Shown piece after piece: positions 11,180-34,737 of a stretch of 64,000 bases of DNA (positions within the stretch are counted from its first letter, which is position 1; each line of letters opens with the position of its first letter). Position numbers and translations under genes: made by a program. The notes below the pieces were generated by a model. It was not told where the DNA came from and searched no databases. It was given only the letters and a program-made list of their open reading frames with translations. The DNA comes from Pterois miles (Eukaryota > Chordata > Actinopteri > Perciformes > Scorpaenidae): positions 434,001-498,000 of the forward strand of contig CAMQGK010000048.1 of the NCBI GenBank assembly GCA_947000775.1. Direction: 5' to 3'.

Positions 11180-11890
11180 GTAGCAGTAGGTGAGATTGGA
11201 GCAATTATGATTAAAAAGAATTATTTTCATAATACTAGATAATACTACATGTCACTATATCCTGACAGTAGTGCATGAGACAGGTAATCTGAAAAAAATC
11301 ACGTGCCTCTGTGTCTTTCTGTGTCCTCCATTGTCCTCTGGTGTCCTCCGGTGTCCTCCGGTGCTCCTAATGGCATCTGCAAGATTTCACAGACGGGAGG
11401 AAACCAACTTGTTAGAAATAATCTGGAGTCTGCTGTCCCTCTAATATCTATGAGAGCCAGCTGTCAATCACCTGCAAACTCTGATCAAACGGGCAAACTA
11501 GGCAGCGCTGATCAAATATGAATCAATATTCTGTTACTGTATTTCTCTCCTCAAATGTCTGTAGTGCACTGTCCACCTGTAAAATGAGAACGTTTGTGAC
11601 CTAGCAGCCATATTGACATCAGTTGGAGAAATGCCGAGCACTGCCCACCAGCCACAGCATATCCAATATGAACTCTCAATAGGAACCCTCTCAATGAAAT
11701 GGCCTGTGATTGGCCAAAGTTTCCCGTCACAGGCTAGATTTTTTAAAGCCTGAAAACAGAGCCATGAGGAGTTGCAGAAGTCTAGTTATCTCTCAGAGTA
11801 CTTGAATTACAATGTGCTGAAAGGTTATTATGTAATTTTTGCCCAACGATGCAAAAAGAAAAAATAAATTCTGCCTACTGACACTTTAAC
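11180..11890 (+). mobile_element. MITE copy 2 directly after the slc51a stop codon
   Basis: It starts at TAGCAGTAGGTGAGATTGGA and ends CTGCCTACTGACACTTTAA, whose reverse complement matches the family start, so the ends are inverted repeats. The start is about 10 bases after the slc51a stop. An AATAAA at 11863-11868 inside the element could serve as the poly(A) signal of that gene. Other copies are at 8472, 33785 and 39725. Confidence 0.75.
11311..11366. repeat. 10-bp minisatellite inside MITE copy 2
   Basis: A GTGTCCTCCG-type unit is repeated about five times with small changes. The other copies of this MITE lack it, so it expanded here. Confidence 0.7.
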
Positions 11891-13527
11891 AAAAGACTAA
11901 ACAAGTCAAAGCTTAACCACCGAAGATGCTGGTACTGACTTTGGTTGATGTGGGGCTCTAAGGACTGCATACCCTGTATTATAAATAGGGCAAAAACTGA
12001 CACACTTACCTAACATATAGGAAACTGTGAACTGTACACTGCTAACACAAGCCACAACAGAATAAGGAAATATTCACCACTTGGTCTCATCAATGTAAAA
12101 ATCATGAGAAATGTTGCTATTCTCAATATGTTTTTGCTTTGCAGCCGTGTATTATACCTAACACACAATCATAATTTGTGGAAAATATATGGCATGATGA
12201 ATACCGGAGAACTTGTAACCTAAAGATTTCAAAGGGCTATTAACTGCCTTTTGAAATATTGGGCCACAATATACACATGTATTGCCTTGCTGCATGTACC
12301 TGCAACATTACTTCCCCTTGATCTACTGTGGCTTGGATAGTACCTCATTTACATGTAGCATCTGCCAAATAAATGATGTTTTTTTTTCCCCAGTCATATA
12401 CAGTCTGTACACCGGCTCTACATTTAAAGTCCAACTAAAATTTAATTGCGTCTTTGTTTTATGTGTTACAGCATACATGTGTGATGTGTAAATCACATAC
12501 CGTTAAGGAAAAATCTGTACAGAAAAAAGAGAAATTTGCATTTAATAATGATTTGCATAGCAGTGAGATTTTGACTGATTTCTTAATGTTACAGCACATA
12601 TAAACAAACCTTATAACCAGTGAGAGATGTGTCAGTATTATCAGCACAAAGTGAAACAGTGGATGATGGACTCCACCATGGTTGACCCTTGTAACTAACT
12701 GTGTTCCTGGAAACTATTTACTTTTCATATTACAATTTTTCACAGCCTTCCTGTCCAGTGAAAACCATGCCAGGTTTGTGATAAACTGAAGGATGCAGCA
12801 TTTAAAAATCCTCTTGGATCAGCTGGAAAATGCATCGTCACAAAGCTGAAAACAAGGATGATTTTCTGAGCTCATGAAAAGTTGACTTTTCAGAGATTTC
12901 CAATCTTAGCCTGCTGCTACTGCATTGGTCCCAGCTTAACAGCAGAAAATAGATGGATGGAAAATTAATAGGAAGTAATTTTATTAAGATGATGCTAACT
13001 GCTGATGCTGTCACCCTACTTACAGGTTCTTACTGTTAACCCTCTATTGCATGGATTATTACCATACTTAAACATGACAAATATTTTTATGTATTTTTAT
13101 TACCGTACTTCAAATTACTGCAGTGTCACTGCAGGTGCAGTGTAGGATTTGGGGACATCTAATGGTGAGGCTGCAGATTGTAACCAACTGAAACTGCTCC
13201 CGAGTGTGAAGCATGTAGGAGAACTACAGTAGCCGATGTAAAATTGTGAATGGCAGCCAGCTCTGTGAAGGGGACCCACTTGGTATGTAGATACAAGGCT
13301 CATTCTAAAGCAACAAAACATGATTCTTATTTTCAGGTGATTATACACTAAAGAAAAGGTACATATTAACATTATTTAATTATAGATCCCCCAAATGCTA
13401 CCCTTTAAATAATGGAACGATTTGAAAAAGCAAAGTTGGTAACTTCTACCATAATGTCAATAATGTACAACTGTGGAAAGTCACATCAAATTTTATGTTC
13501 CCTTTTAATTTTATTTAATAATAATAA
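11891..13527. other. Intergenic stretch without recognised features
   Basis: AT-rich sequence between slc51a and the tRNA-like block. I see no terminal repeats, no conserved coding and no RNA gene. Confidence 0.5.
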
Positions 13528-13599
13528 TCCCTGGTGGTCTAGTGGTTAGGATTCGGGGCTCTCACCGCCGGGGGCCGGGGTTGATTCCCGGGGGGGGAA
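13528..13599 (+). pseudogene. tRNA-Glu (CTC)-like sequence, corrupted
   Basis: The 5' half reads exactly like vertebrate tRNA-Glu: CCCTGGTGGTCTAGTGGTTA, then a CTC anticodon context (GCTCTCACCGCC). Toward the 3' end it departs from the tRNA, and almost every difference is a change to G, with one C lost in the T loop (GGTTGATTCCC instead of GGTTCGATTCC). The acceptor stem can no longer pair properly as written. It could be a real tRNA gene or tRNA pseudogene whose sequence was damaged by base-calling errors. Confidence 0.7.
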
Positions 13600-13623
13600 A
13601 TATTTTTGGGGGGGGGGGGGGGG

Positions 13624-13662
<39 letters not shown>

Positions 13663-13925
13663 CGGGGCGAGCCCCGGGGGGGAAAAAGAAGGGGGGGAGG
13701 AGGGGGGGGGGGGGGGGGGGTTGCCTCTCGCGCGGGGCGCGGGGGGGCGGCCCCGGGGAGGGGCCCCCACCCCCCCGGGGGGGGGGGGGGGGGAGGGGCC
13801 CCCCCCTCCCACCTTCCCCTTTTTTTGGTGTATTTTGAATGGTTTGGTTTTGTGTGGGTAAAATTAAAGAAAGGGAAAATATAGATTCCCCTCGGGGGGG
13901 AAAAAAAAAAATATTTTTTTTTTCT
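13590..13925. other. G-homopolymer low-complexity block, probable sequence artefact
   Basis: Long G runs dominate 13606-13800, interrupted by GCGC-type text, then C runs, a T run and A runs, ending near 13925. Such strand-asymmetric poly(G) directly after a corrupted tRNA is typical of low-quality consensus rather than biology. Open reading frames here are glycine- or proline-only and are not genes. Confidence 0.75.
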
Positions 13926-14480
13926 TCTTCTTAGTTTTCATTCAATGTTGTTATTTTCATTTAGTCATCAGCAACATCAGATTCATAATGGTAGTTACAA
14001 AATGCCTGAAATTGCATAATATAATGTAATTTTCTCCCTTTTAAATATAATTAAAAGTTGTAAACAGTCTAAGAAAAGTTTAGTGTTATGCAAGTCAGTG
14101 ACAGTCCAATAGGTTTTTAACAACAAAACAAACAACAAAACATGGTATATTGCAGCTCTACCCTCTAGTAATATTTAGATAAATTGTTATCATTAGGCAA
14201 CACCATGCAGTAGAGGATTTAGTGTATAATTATTCAGGCCCATGTATAGAACTATAGCACTTAATCTTGACAAATTTCTTAAGCATAGTTTGAATCAAGC
14301 TATGAAGTGACACTTGATGTTGGGAAACTAGTTTATGACTTGGACAATCTACTATGGACTTGGGATGCATGTAGTGCAGTGCTCTATGTTTTAGTCTACA
14401 ATCAGACCACACCAAGTAGCTAAAAGAGAAACATTTAAGTAGTCTACAAGTACCTCAATACCAAACAATGCCCCTGACCA
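13926..14480. other. Intergenic stretch without recognised features
   Basis: AT-rich, no repeats or coding recognised. Confidence 0.5.
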
Positions 14481-14683
14481 CTACAGAGTTATCAAGGAAC
14501 CATTAATGGACTGTCCACTGTGGAGGAGAGGATACAGAAGCACAAGTACATAAAGCTGACAGAGTTTGTCAAACGGAAATGACCAAAATCGTCGACTACT
14601 ACCGCTACTACAACCCCAGCAACTCGCCCAAGTGTGCCAAGGTTCTGGAGACATTCTTTGTCCAAAAACTCAAAGGGTTCAAA
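14481..14683 (+). pseudogene. Frameshifted conserved coding fragment, family unrecognised
   Basis: One frame reads GLSTVEERIQKHKYIKLTEF then VKRK and stops at about 14580. A one-base shift there continues smoothly as MTKIVDYYRYYNPSNSPKCA then KVLETFFVQKLKGFK. Loss of one A in the run at about 14577 explains the break. The composition, rich in charged and aromatic residues, looks like a real protein domain, about 68 residues in all. No splice sites are obvious at the ends, so it may be a retroposed or transposon-captured piece. I cannot name the family. Confidence 0.5.
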
Positions 14684-15299
14684 ATGATGACAAACTCATG
14701 GGTGCCAGGGTCACTCTTAAAACAAATGTGTTGTTTGTGTGTTAAAAACTTTGTAAGAATGTGCATATATCAAACCACACTGTTGTTTAAGTACTGTATG
14801 CTACTCGAGTAAATATACTTAACAAAGTGTAAAATTTTGATTATTTTTGTTTTGATTTGTTTTGTAGATTACATTCATTTATGTACATTTGTTCAGTTGT
14901 CTTACCAAGATAAATGGACATTAAAGTGAATTTGTCTCTGTGCTCTTTCCCATGGCAAGAAGATTCAGTATTTATGAAGTTTGTCATTAACGCTGAGAGT
15001 AACAGTGTAATTGTCCATCACGTTAACACACTCGTGCACACAACAAATAATTTCTTATGATAACATTAGGTTATCTGGGATTGGGACATTTAAAGGGGAC
15101 TTTCATTTCAACACAATGCGGGATATGAGCAACACATTCGACTCTACCCTAGTTTTGAATTTTCTTCTTTTTTTTTTTAAACCTGCCCCCTGTCACCACC
15201 TCACAACAAATAACTGCAGGCCATGCAGCAGGCAGACTATCGTAACTTCGCAGGTTCGTAACTTTTAAGTGAATCCAACTAGTTTCGTAAACGACTCTT
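14684..15299. other. Intergenic stretch upstream of suv39h1
   Basis: No gene or mobile element recognised. The last 100 bases become richer in CpG toward the promoter. Confidence 0.4.
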
Positions 15300-15443
15300 C
15301 CGGTCAACCCTCCTGACTACATCTGAACCAATGACAGGGCTGCCATATGACGCTCATCCAATCAGCAGCCGCTACAGTCTACTCTGCAACAGGATCCTAC
15401 CCACCAGTGTAGTTTCATTTATTTTGGCGGCTGTGTGGAAAAC
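15300..15443 (+). promoter_or_regulatory. suv39h1: suv39h1 promoter with paired CCAAT boxes
   Basis: Two CCAAT boxes lie at 15328-15332 and 15358-15362, 30 bases apart in the same orientation, the spacing often seen for NF-Y. A TTTTGGCGG motif at 15423-15431, similar to E2F sites, lies 13 bases before the start codon. There is no TATA box at a suitable place. CpG is higher than in the flanks. This arrangement is typical of cell-cycle-linked chromatin genes; actual factor binding is inference. Confidence 0.55.
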
Positions 15444-27450
<12,007 letters not shown>

Positions 27451-27649
27451 CATAGGACTGCTGGGAACGCAACACTGTCATCTGTGTAAAGATGGGCAAA
27501 ATTGTACAGTTTGTATATGAATTTTTATTTTGTTTTTCTTTATGAAAGCTGAAATTCACTGTCAACTTTTTATGTGAACATGACAAACCCTTCCAAGATG
27601 AAAACCCCAATTCAGATCAAACCAAATCTATGATTTGTTTCAACAGAAT

Positions 27650-28486
27650 ATGCACCGATCAGCCATAACATTATGACCACCTGCCTAATACTGAGTAGGT
27701 CCAGCACATCCCACAGATGCTCGATTGGACTGAGATCTGGAGAATTTCAAGTCAACACCTCGAAGTTGTCATTTTCCTCAAACCACACTTGAACCATTTT
27801 TGCAGTGTGCTCAATGCCTCTGCTGGCTTGCCTTCTTTACATAGCTCATCCTGGTCTCCCCCTGGTAAACAATGCACATGCACCTGGCCATCCACATCAT
27901 GTAAAAGAAAATATGATTATCAGACCAGGTCACTTTCTTCCACTGCTCCATTGTCCAGTTCTGATGCTCATGTGCCCATTGTAGGTGCTTTTGGTGGTAG
28001 ACATGAGTCAGCATGGACACCCTGACCTTTGCGATGCACTGTGTTCTGTCACCTTTATCAGAACCAGCATTAACTTCTTCAGCAATTTTAGCTACAGTAG
28101 CTCTTCTGTTGTATCGGACAACACAGACCAGCTTTCGCTCCCCATGTATATCAGTGAGCCTTGGCCCTGTCATTGGTTCACCGGTTTTCCTTCTTTGGAC
28201 TACTTTTGGTAGGTTGTGGCCACTGCAGACTGGGAACATCCCACAAGAGCTGCAGTTTTGGAGATACTCTGACCCAGTCGTCTAGCCATCACAATTTGGC
28301 CCTTGTCAAAGTTGTTCACATTCTTACACTTGCCCATTTTTTCTGCTTCCAACACATCAACTTCAAGGATAAAGTGTTCACTTGCTGCCCAATATATCCC
28401 ACCCACTGCCAGGTGCCATTGTAAAGATTTAATCAATGTTATTCACTTCACCTGTCAGTGGTCACAATGTAATGGCTGATCAGTGT
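27650..28486 (-). mobile_element. Tc1-like transposon, internally deleted
   Basis: The ends are the familiar teleost Tc1 type: ACCGATCAGCCATAACATTA on the left and AATGTAATGGCTGATCAGTG inverted on the right. On the minus strand 28336 downward encodes the transposase N-terminus (DKGQIVMARRLGQSISKTAA). After a frameshift comes VNAGSDKG and EHQNWTMEQWKKVTWSDNHI by 27930. The DESRF-type motif after it is altered (DNHIFF) and the C-terminal catalytic part is missing. At about 840 bp it is roughly half a full element. It starts 200 bases after the suv39h1 stop, so it may lie in the 3' UTR. Confidence 0.88.
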
Positions 28487-30387
28487 AGAGCTTCTTGTTT
28501 TCCAAAAAATTGAAGACTGCATCAGTGGATTATTTCAATGCGTAAATCCAATGATTTTAACGATCTTTCTATTAAATTAGATCAGTGAGCATGTATAGTG
28601 GCCCATCCCTAGAGTGCAGTACAAGAATGAACAGCCATTTGCTTTTTGAGTAAAACATTTTGTGTAGTTGTGTTTTCCAAAATGTGTTCTACATTTATAT
28701 GACACATGCATTTGTCCAAGCCTTTTTATCCCTGTTAAATTATAATTCTGGTTTGTTACAGCTGGGGCTCAATTTTGTCATTTCTCAATGAAAACATTGT
28801 ACTCGCTACTTTAATTGTTTAGATTTGGGAACACAGCCCCATTGCTAAAAAGAAGTCTGATAGGTGAAGAATCACAAGCAGGGATGGAAACAAAACTCAA
28901 ACTCAGTCAAACTTATTTGGAAGAGAAAATGAAGGCAAACAGTAAAGTCATGACTCATGTTGTTGTTAACATCCATCACAATTTATAGACCCATTTCCTG
29001 CTTCAGCTTTGACCTAGTGTACTCACTGTAGTGTACTGTGCAATGCAACATCAATAGATTCTCACGTCCAGGTTGACCTTTAAAGAAAATGATTTAAATA
29101 ATCAGGATAAGCAGTTGGTTTGTTTCTACCTGTCTGGTTGTCTGACTGCTTGTGCCTCTTGGGATTCTTTGTCCCTAGATCTTTGCTGTTTACTTGGTCA
29201 GCGCAATACCATAACTGGTAGAAATGATGGAAAAATTATGAAAATTAGATCCAAATATAGTTATAATACATGGGAATAAAATTTTAAACAACTGCATAGT
29301 TTAAATGGTCCACTTCACTCCTGACATTGTTGTAGCACCCTGTGTTGATGTTTTGAAACTCAGCACCATTCACACCTGAGTTTCTGGGCTCAGTGGACAT
29401 TTACAGAGTAATTCTCAAACTGCTAGGCACTGACTCTCCTTTGTATTTTGTTACTTGCATCTAGTGAAATGCTCATACAATTGTCACAAAAGGCTTGAGG
29501 CAAACAGTCACCAGTGCCAGTGCTTGTTTTTGCTCATACAAACTGATATGAAAGACTCAGTTCCTTAGAACTCAGCAGGTAGAATTTATTTATGTCCAAA
29601 CACCACCTGGGATAAGTAAGTATTTTTTGTGATTATGATGAAATGATGGTAAAGTGAGGGGGATCATAATTACTTTTTCCCATTTACTTTCCTTTCTGTC
29701 ACTCTTGTGACTCTGTACAGCATTTGTGGTCAAATAGGTGATTCTTTTACAGTATGTATATTTAAACATTGTAGTTACTAGTATTTCAGTGCATGACTTT
29801 CTTATAGGTGGAGAACAAATACATTGTAAATAAATGGCTTTAAAGTTAACAAATGGTTTCATGTTTTAATTGTTGTAGTTTTACTCTGTTTTATACATGC
29901 TGTTATGGAGCTAGAAGAACAGTAAGTTTTGACTTTGAAAAAGGCAACACAGGCACTGCAAATGTTCCACTGATAAATAAAACAGGGATTACAAATTATT
30001 ACATGTTTTGCATTCTGATTTGTTTGCACTCTTTTTCAGTTTGATTGTTTTTAACACTAACAGTTTTGTGGGTTTTTTTTTTTTTTTTTTTTTTTTTACA
30101 GTTTCAACTTTCTGCAGTGTTTTGGTGTGTAGGGGAGAGGCAAAGGAGAGAGCGATTTACATAAAATCTTCATACTAAAGGGAGAAGGCCACTCTTTTGG
30201 ACCAACAGTCCATTCTCAAGACTGGCATCACCACTCAGCTAGCATATGATTTCTGGCAATTTTTTAATACTGAACAAAAATACAGTATAAATGCAACACT
30301 TATAAAAAAACTCATAAAAAAACCCTAATTTTGAAAAATGATTGACATGACTCACTTTGGCTCATTTTATAAAACAGTCTTAACATT
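28487..30387. other. Gene-poor stretch downstream of suv39h1
   Basis: No coding or mobile element recognised. A T run of about 27 bases lies at 30072-30098. AATAAA-type signals (about 29275 and 29830) could end a long suv39h1 3' UTR but nothing decides this. Confidence 0.4.
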
Positions 30388-30395
30388 CTCTAAAC

Positions 30396-30927
30396 CAGGG
30401 ATGTCAAACTCAGTTTCGTCCCTGGCCACATCAGCATTATAGTTGCCCTCAAAGGGCTGGTTGTAACTATAAGACTATATAAATATATTTCCTCTTAATT
30501 GCCTCTGCATTTGATTATTATTGGTTTTACTAATAATTTAATTGCTAATTAGCTCTGAAAGTAGAAGTCTAGGAAAAACAATTGCAAGCAGAACTTATTT
30601 GAAAATGTATTTTAAAAATGAGTTCAGTAATAAAAACGTGCTTGTCCATTGATATATATGCATTTACACAAAAATACTATATATGGGCACACACATTTAT
30701 TTCTACGTGTTATTTTAACATAAATCCCATGATTTTATGAGATTAAGAAACCCTCCTCATTGCTCATCTCTCAAAGATCAAAATAAATCTCAAATGAATA
30801 ATTAAGGTCTTTTTTTTTTTTTTTTTTTAACCATTACACAAATATTATCAAATATCAAGAACTTTTGGGCCACATAAAATGAGGTGGCGGGCTGAATTTG
30901 GCCTGTGGGCCTTGAGTTTCACACATG
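30396..30927. mobile_element. hAT non-autonomous element with 8-bp TSD
   Basis: It starts CAGGGATGTCAAACTCAG and ends GGGCCTTGAGTTTCACACAT. CTCTAAAC flanks it exactly at 30388-30395 and 30928-30935. The inner phrases on lost 'gggccacataaaatgaggtgg' type text are typical of hAT Charlie-like miniatures in vertebrates. Confidence 0.85.
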
Positions 30928-31004
30928 CTCTAAACTGTGATTACAATTGTTATAGCTGTTTGATGGGACATCACAACTCTATTGCATGTCTGAAAAAGGT
31001 AGTA

Positions 31005-31265
31005 AATGGTAAATGGACTTGCATTTATACAGCGCTTTTCTAGTTTTCTGACCACTCAAAGTGCTTTACACTATATGCCACATTCACCCATTCGTACACA
31101 CATTCATACACTGATAACAGAGGTTGCTAAGGTGCCAATTTGCCCATCAGGATCTAATCTAAATAGTCACTATGCCTTCAGAAGCAATTTGGGGTTAAGT
31201 GTCTTGCCCAAGGACACATCGACATGTGACCGGAGCAGCCTTCCAATTGGTGGAGGACCTTCTCT
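31005..31265 (-). mobile_element. tRNA-derived SINE-like repeat, reverse orientation
   Basis: Read on the plus strand: AATGGTAAATGGACTTGCAT, ACAGCGCTTTTCTAGTTTTC, CTTTACACTATATGCCACAT, AAGTGTCTTGCCCAAGGACA and finally CTTCCAATTGGTGGAGGACC. The same text appears inverted at 41728-42020, where the tRNA-like head is visible. Confidence 0.7.
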
Positions 31266-31921
31266 ACCCTAAAAGTTGTTTTATCATTGTGTGAGCCGTA
31301 CTGGTCAAAATGTGTAGATGATTTTTCAACCACAACAGGCAAACCCTGGAAATGTGTATATACACATTTCTGTTTTGTTCTACCTTTTTTTGTTGACTCT
31401 GACTTGTTATCATGCTAAACCAGAATGTCAGTTCTGTCCAGCTGAGTGCTGTTGTCTCCCATCCCATGGAGCTTTTTAGACTCTCATTTCAACAGTATGT
31501 CAAAGTTTACTGGGAAAAGTCAATACTGTACAATACTGCAGTGCACAGAAATGGGTTATATATACATATATATTTATGCAGTAAATGTATCTATGTAGCA
31601 ATGTTACATATATATAATAGAAAATTCACCTTTGAGATTTCAAAGTCTGTATAGTGGACAGAAAATGTGACTCAAAATGACATCCATGCCTAATAAATAA
31701 ACCCTGCAACAATAAAAGAAACTGCTGTAGCTCAGTAAAAAAAAACCCAAAACAAACAAACAAAAAAAAAAAAAAAAAAAAAAACAAGTAATTGTACCTC
31801 CCCACAGCATGTAACACCATGTAATATATATTTATGGAATATACATGTATGTCTGACAAATTTTGATAATTGAATGGATCATTTTGCATGTGATGGGTCA
31901 AACAATGAAAAAATGTTTAGA
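31266..31921. other. Stretch with A run, otherwise unremarkable
   Basis: It contains AT-rich sequence with TATATA-type text at about 31555-31620 and an A-rich run at 31736-31784 (possible retroposon tail). No gene. Confidence 0.4.
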
Positions 31922-32545
31922 TATTTGAAGAGGTTATTGTGCAAATTGTAGACAATTTGTGACCAATAAACTAACTCATGGCTTTGAAAAAAAATAAAAA
32001 AATAATAATTTTTGTTCAAGAATTGAGCCAAAGGGAATGAGAAAAACCTTCATCTTCACTTTCAAAGTAAGCAACATGTTTTACCACTAGATGGTGCTTT
32101 TGACCAGCTCTAGCCACATTATATAGAAAACGTTTTACTTCCTCCAGCGCCAATGGCTGGCATTTAACTCTATTGTAACAATCCCCACATCTGTCTGATT
32201 AATACCTGAAAAATATGTCAACTACTTTACACAGGTTTGAAGAGGGTATTGTGCAAACTGTAGACAATTTGTGAACAACAAACTAATTGTTCAGAGATCT
32301 GAGCTCATTGTTATGAAAAAAAAATTCTCATTCAAGAATTGAACCAAAGGGAATGAGAAAAACCATAATCTTCACTGTCAAAGTAAGTAATACGTTTTAA
32401 CACTAGATAGTACTTTTGACCAGTTATAGCCACATTATATAGAAAATGTTTTACTCACCTCCAGCGCAATGGTTGACATTTAACTCTATTATAACAATCC
32501 CCACATCTATCTAATTCATACCTGAAAAATATGTTAAATACTTAA
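31922..32545. repeat. Tandem duplication, two units of about 310 bp
   Basis: Unit 1 (about 31922-32231) and unit 2 (about 32236-32545) follow the same text in the same order: TGAAGAGGTTATTGTGCAAA, AAGGGAATGAGAAAAACC, CCACTAGATGGTGCTTTTGA, CCACATTATATAGAAAA, CAATCCCCACATCT. By eye they differ at roughly one base in ten with small gaps, so the duplication is not very recent. Confidence 0.85.
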
Positions 32546-32642
32546 ACAATACTTCCTTTATAAAACAAATGATTGAAAAATTTAATGTAAATAATAAAAA
32601 CTTAAAAAATAACTTCATAAAAACTTCTGTGATGTTTTCCAG

Positions 32643-32698
32643 ACAGGGAGAGTAGATCCTCCATACTGGAGTTGGATGGCCCTGCAGACATGAAACAG
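32643..32698 (+). other. Exon-like island, 56 bp
   Basis: A good acceptor (GTGATGTTTTCCAG) precedes it and a GT donor (CAG|GTAGAC) follows. The segment is open in one frame and reads RESRSSILELDGPADMKQ, with a coding-like composition in an otherwise AT-rich desert. Its phase (starts with two bases of a codon) would even be compatible with suv39h1 exon 5, but suv39h1 has its normal last exon. No partner exon found. Confidence 0.3.
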
Positions 32699-33784
32699 GT
32701 AGACAATATAATTTCAGTATGTGACAAATTAATTTTATGCAACTAAATCATCATTCCACCAACACTTTTAGATATGGGTAATTTTGCAACCTCCTACATT
32801 CTATACTGTTCTTACTAAAAATAGCACACTTACTCATATAGGTTCTGCCCCTTCCCAAACAAGATTCTTTAAGTACTTCCTTCATTTCTTTCAAAGTCTA
32901 CATTAAAATTCAGTGTTGCATTCATGTATAACTGACAATTCCCTCCTGACATGTTTAAAGTACTCTGCTTTGAATAGTAATTTGTGTCTGATATGGTTTT
33001 TCCATCACAATCATCTAGACAGAAATTCTTAAAATTACATCTCCGTCTCCTTCTCATTGGAAAATCCAGAATATGTGTATATGCAAATATTGTTCAGTTC
33101 TGCAGCTGAACTGTTGGACACAAGATATCTCCTTCACTGAAGAGTCCTTTCTTAATGTAAGTGCATTGGAAGTCTCAAGTTTCCACATCACACTAGTTGC
33201 ATATTGGACCATGAATGGCTTCAAAACTAGTTGTGAATCCTGCTGGTGTGCCCAGGTGTTAAACTGAGATTTATGGTGAGCATAAAGACACGTCCCCTCT
33301 TCAGCAGATGCGTGTGAAAACAAACTGTACATCAATCATTCTGCACAGAGAAGCTCAAACACCCAAATTAAGTGAATGGAGGGGGATTTTAAATTTTGAA
33401 TTCAGGCCTGTTTTGCAGCCTGAAGGAACTGCTGTCTCACCTCAGTTAAACTTGAGCTTGCTGTATCAGTATGAGAAACCGCCTTCTGTCTCACTATCAC
33501 ATTTTGAAACATACTCATATTTTTCATACATTAGTCATGAGAAGTAACAATAATGAAAATTTATATAAAACGTCAACAACCTTTAGATGTACTCCATATG
33601 TAAACAAAGATAACAGACATGTTCACTCTAACTAAGTGTGCTACAGAAGGCAACAAAAATGGACTGTCTACTATGCTACTCTGAACTAATAAAAGGTAGC
33701 TGGGTTTTCAATTCTAGAAAGGGAGCCAATCTCCCGTGCTTGGTCCAAGTAATCAACAGCATTTTGAAAATTCTGACAATTAAA
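32699..33784. other. Stretch without recognised features
   Basis: AT-rich; no coding, RNA or terminal repeats recognised. Confidence 0.4.
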
Positions 33785-34130
33785 GCTTCAGTTGGCAGAA
33801 TTGCTGAATTGATTTAAATGTTCTGAGAGAAAACTAAACTTCTGCAACTCCTCATAGCTCTGTTGTCAGGCTTTAATCTAGCAGGTGACAGGAGACTTTG
33901 GCCAGTCACGGGTAAGAGAGGAGTTCCTACGGGAGTTCCTATTGGCTGCGCTCTGGCTGGTGGGCAGTGCTTGGTATTTCCTCAACTGGTCTCAACTTGG
34001 CTGACTGGTCATAAACGTTCTCATTTTACAGCAAAACAGTACACTGCAAGATGATTCTGAAGATATTTGAGGCAGTAAATATCAGTAACAGAATATCAAT
34101 TTATATTTGATCACTGTACTGTATTTCAGT
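33785..34130 (-). mobile_element. MITE copy 3 (CAGCAGTAGGT family), truncated
   Basis: In reverse orientation relative to the copies at 8472 and 11180. Shared text: AGGCTTTAATCTAGCAGGTGA, CTGGTGGGCAGTGCTTGGTA, TTTTACAGCAAAACAGTACA, ending ATATTTGATCACTG. The part before the GCTGATCAAATATG phrase is lost. Confidence 0.7.
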
Positions 34131-34737
34131 TGATGAGACATTTCTAATTCCCAGAATTTGTATTTGTGTTTTTTATAGAATTTGAGGACATTTCCCTACA
34201 GGGATCCAGGGGGTCCTTCACAACATTTTTTTAAATAAGCAAGCTCTATTTGAATGTTTTTAAAATGCACTCTGGATCTGTTAGCTTAACAGTGAGGTAT
34301 AGCATGGAAGAAGTAGGGTCATGGCATTAATTCTCTGAATCAGCTTGGTGACTGGCCCTGTCAGTGTTGCTCTCAAAGCTCCTTGAATGGAAATATAGGC
34401 CAGACAGGTGTCCACTGTGTCCTCAGTTAAAGCCAACCACCTAACCATAGGAGTGTCTACCTCACCTTGTGGCAGGGATTGCTTTGGATTTGTTGGATTT
34501 GTGGAGGATCAGGACTTCCTGAGCTCCAAGTCAAGAGACACAGGTGGTTGATGTCAATGAAAGGTGAACAATCCCTATCAGCCACATAGCTTGTGTGTGG
34601 TCAAATGAAATCACAGTGATGGTTAGGAAGCTTTCAGGAACAGATGGATCACTTATCGTATAGCTCTTATTCCCTGACTGAGTGATGTGGTGTGCAATGT
34701 CTGCATGTATTTCATCATGGCAAAAGTCAACTGAAAA

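Noticed and set aside
10745..11230. Minus-strand frame of 161 codons
   Set aside because: Opposite strand of the last slc51a exon.
13542..13884. Glycine- or proline-rich frames on both strands
   Set aside because: Product of the G-homopolymer block; probable sequence error.
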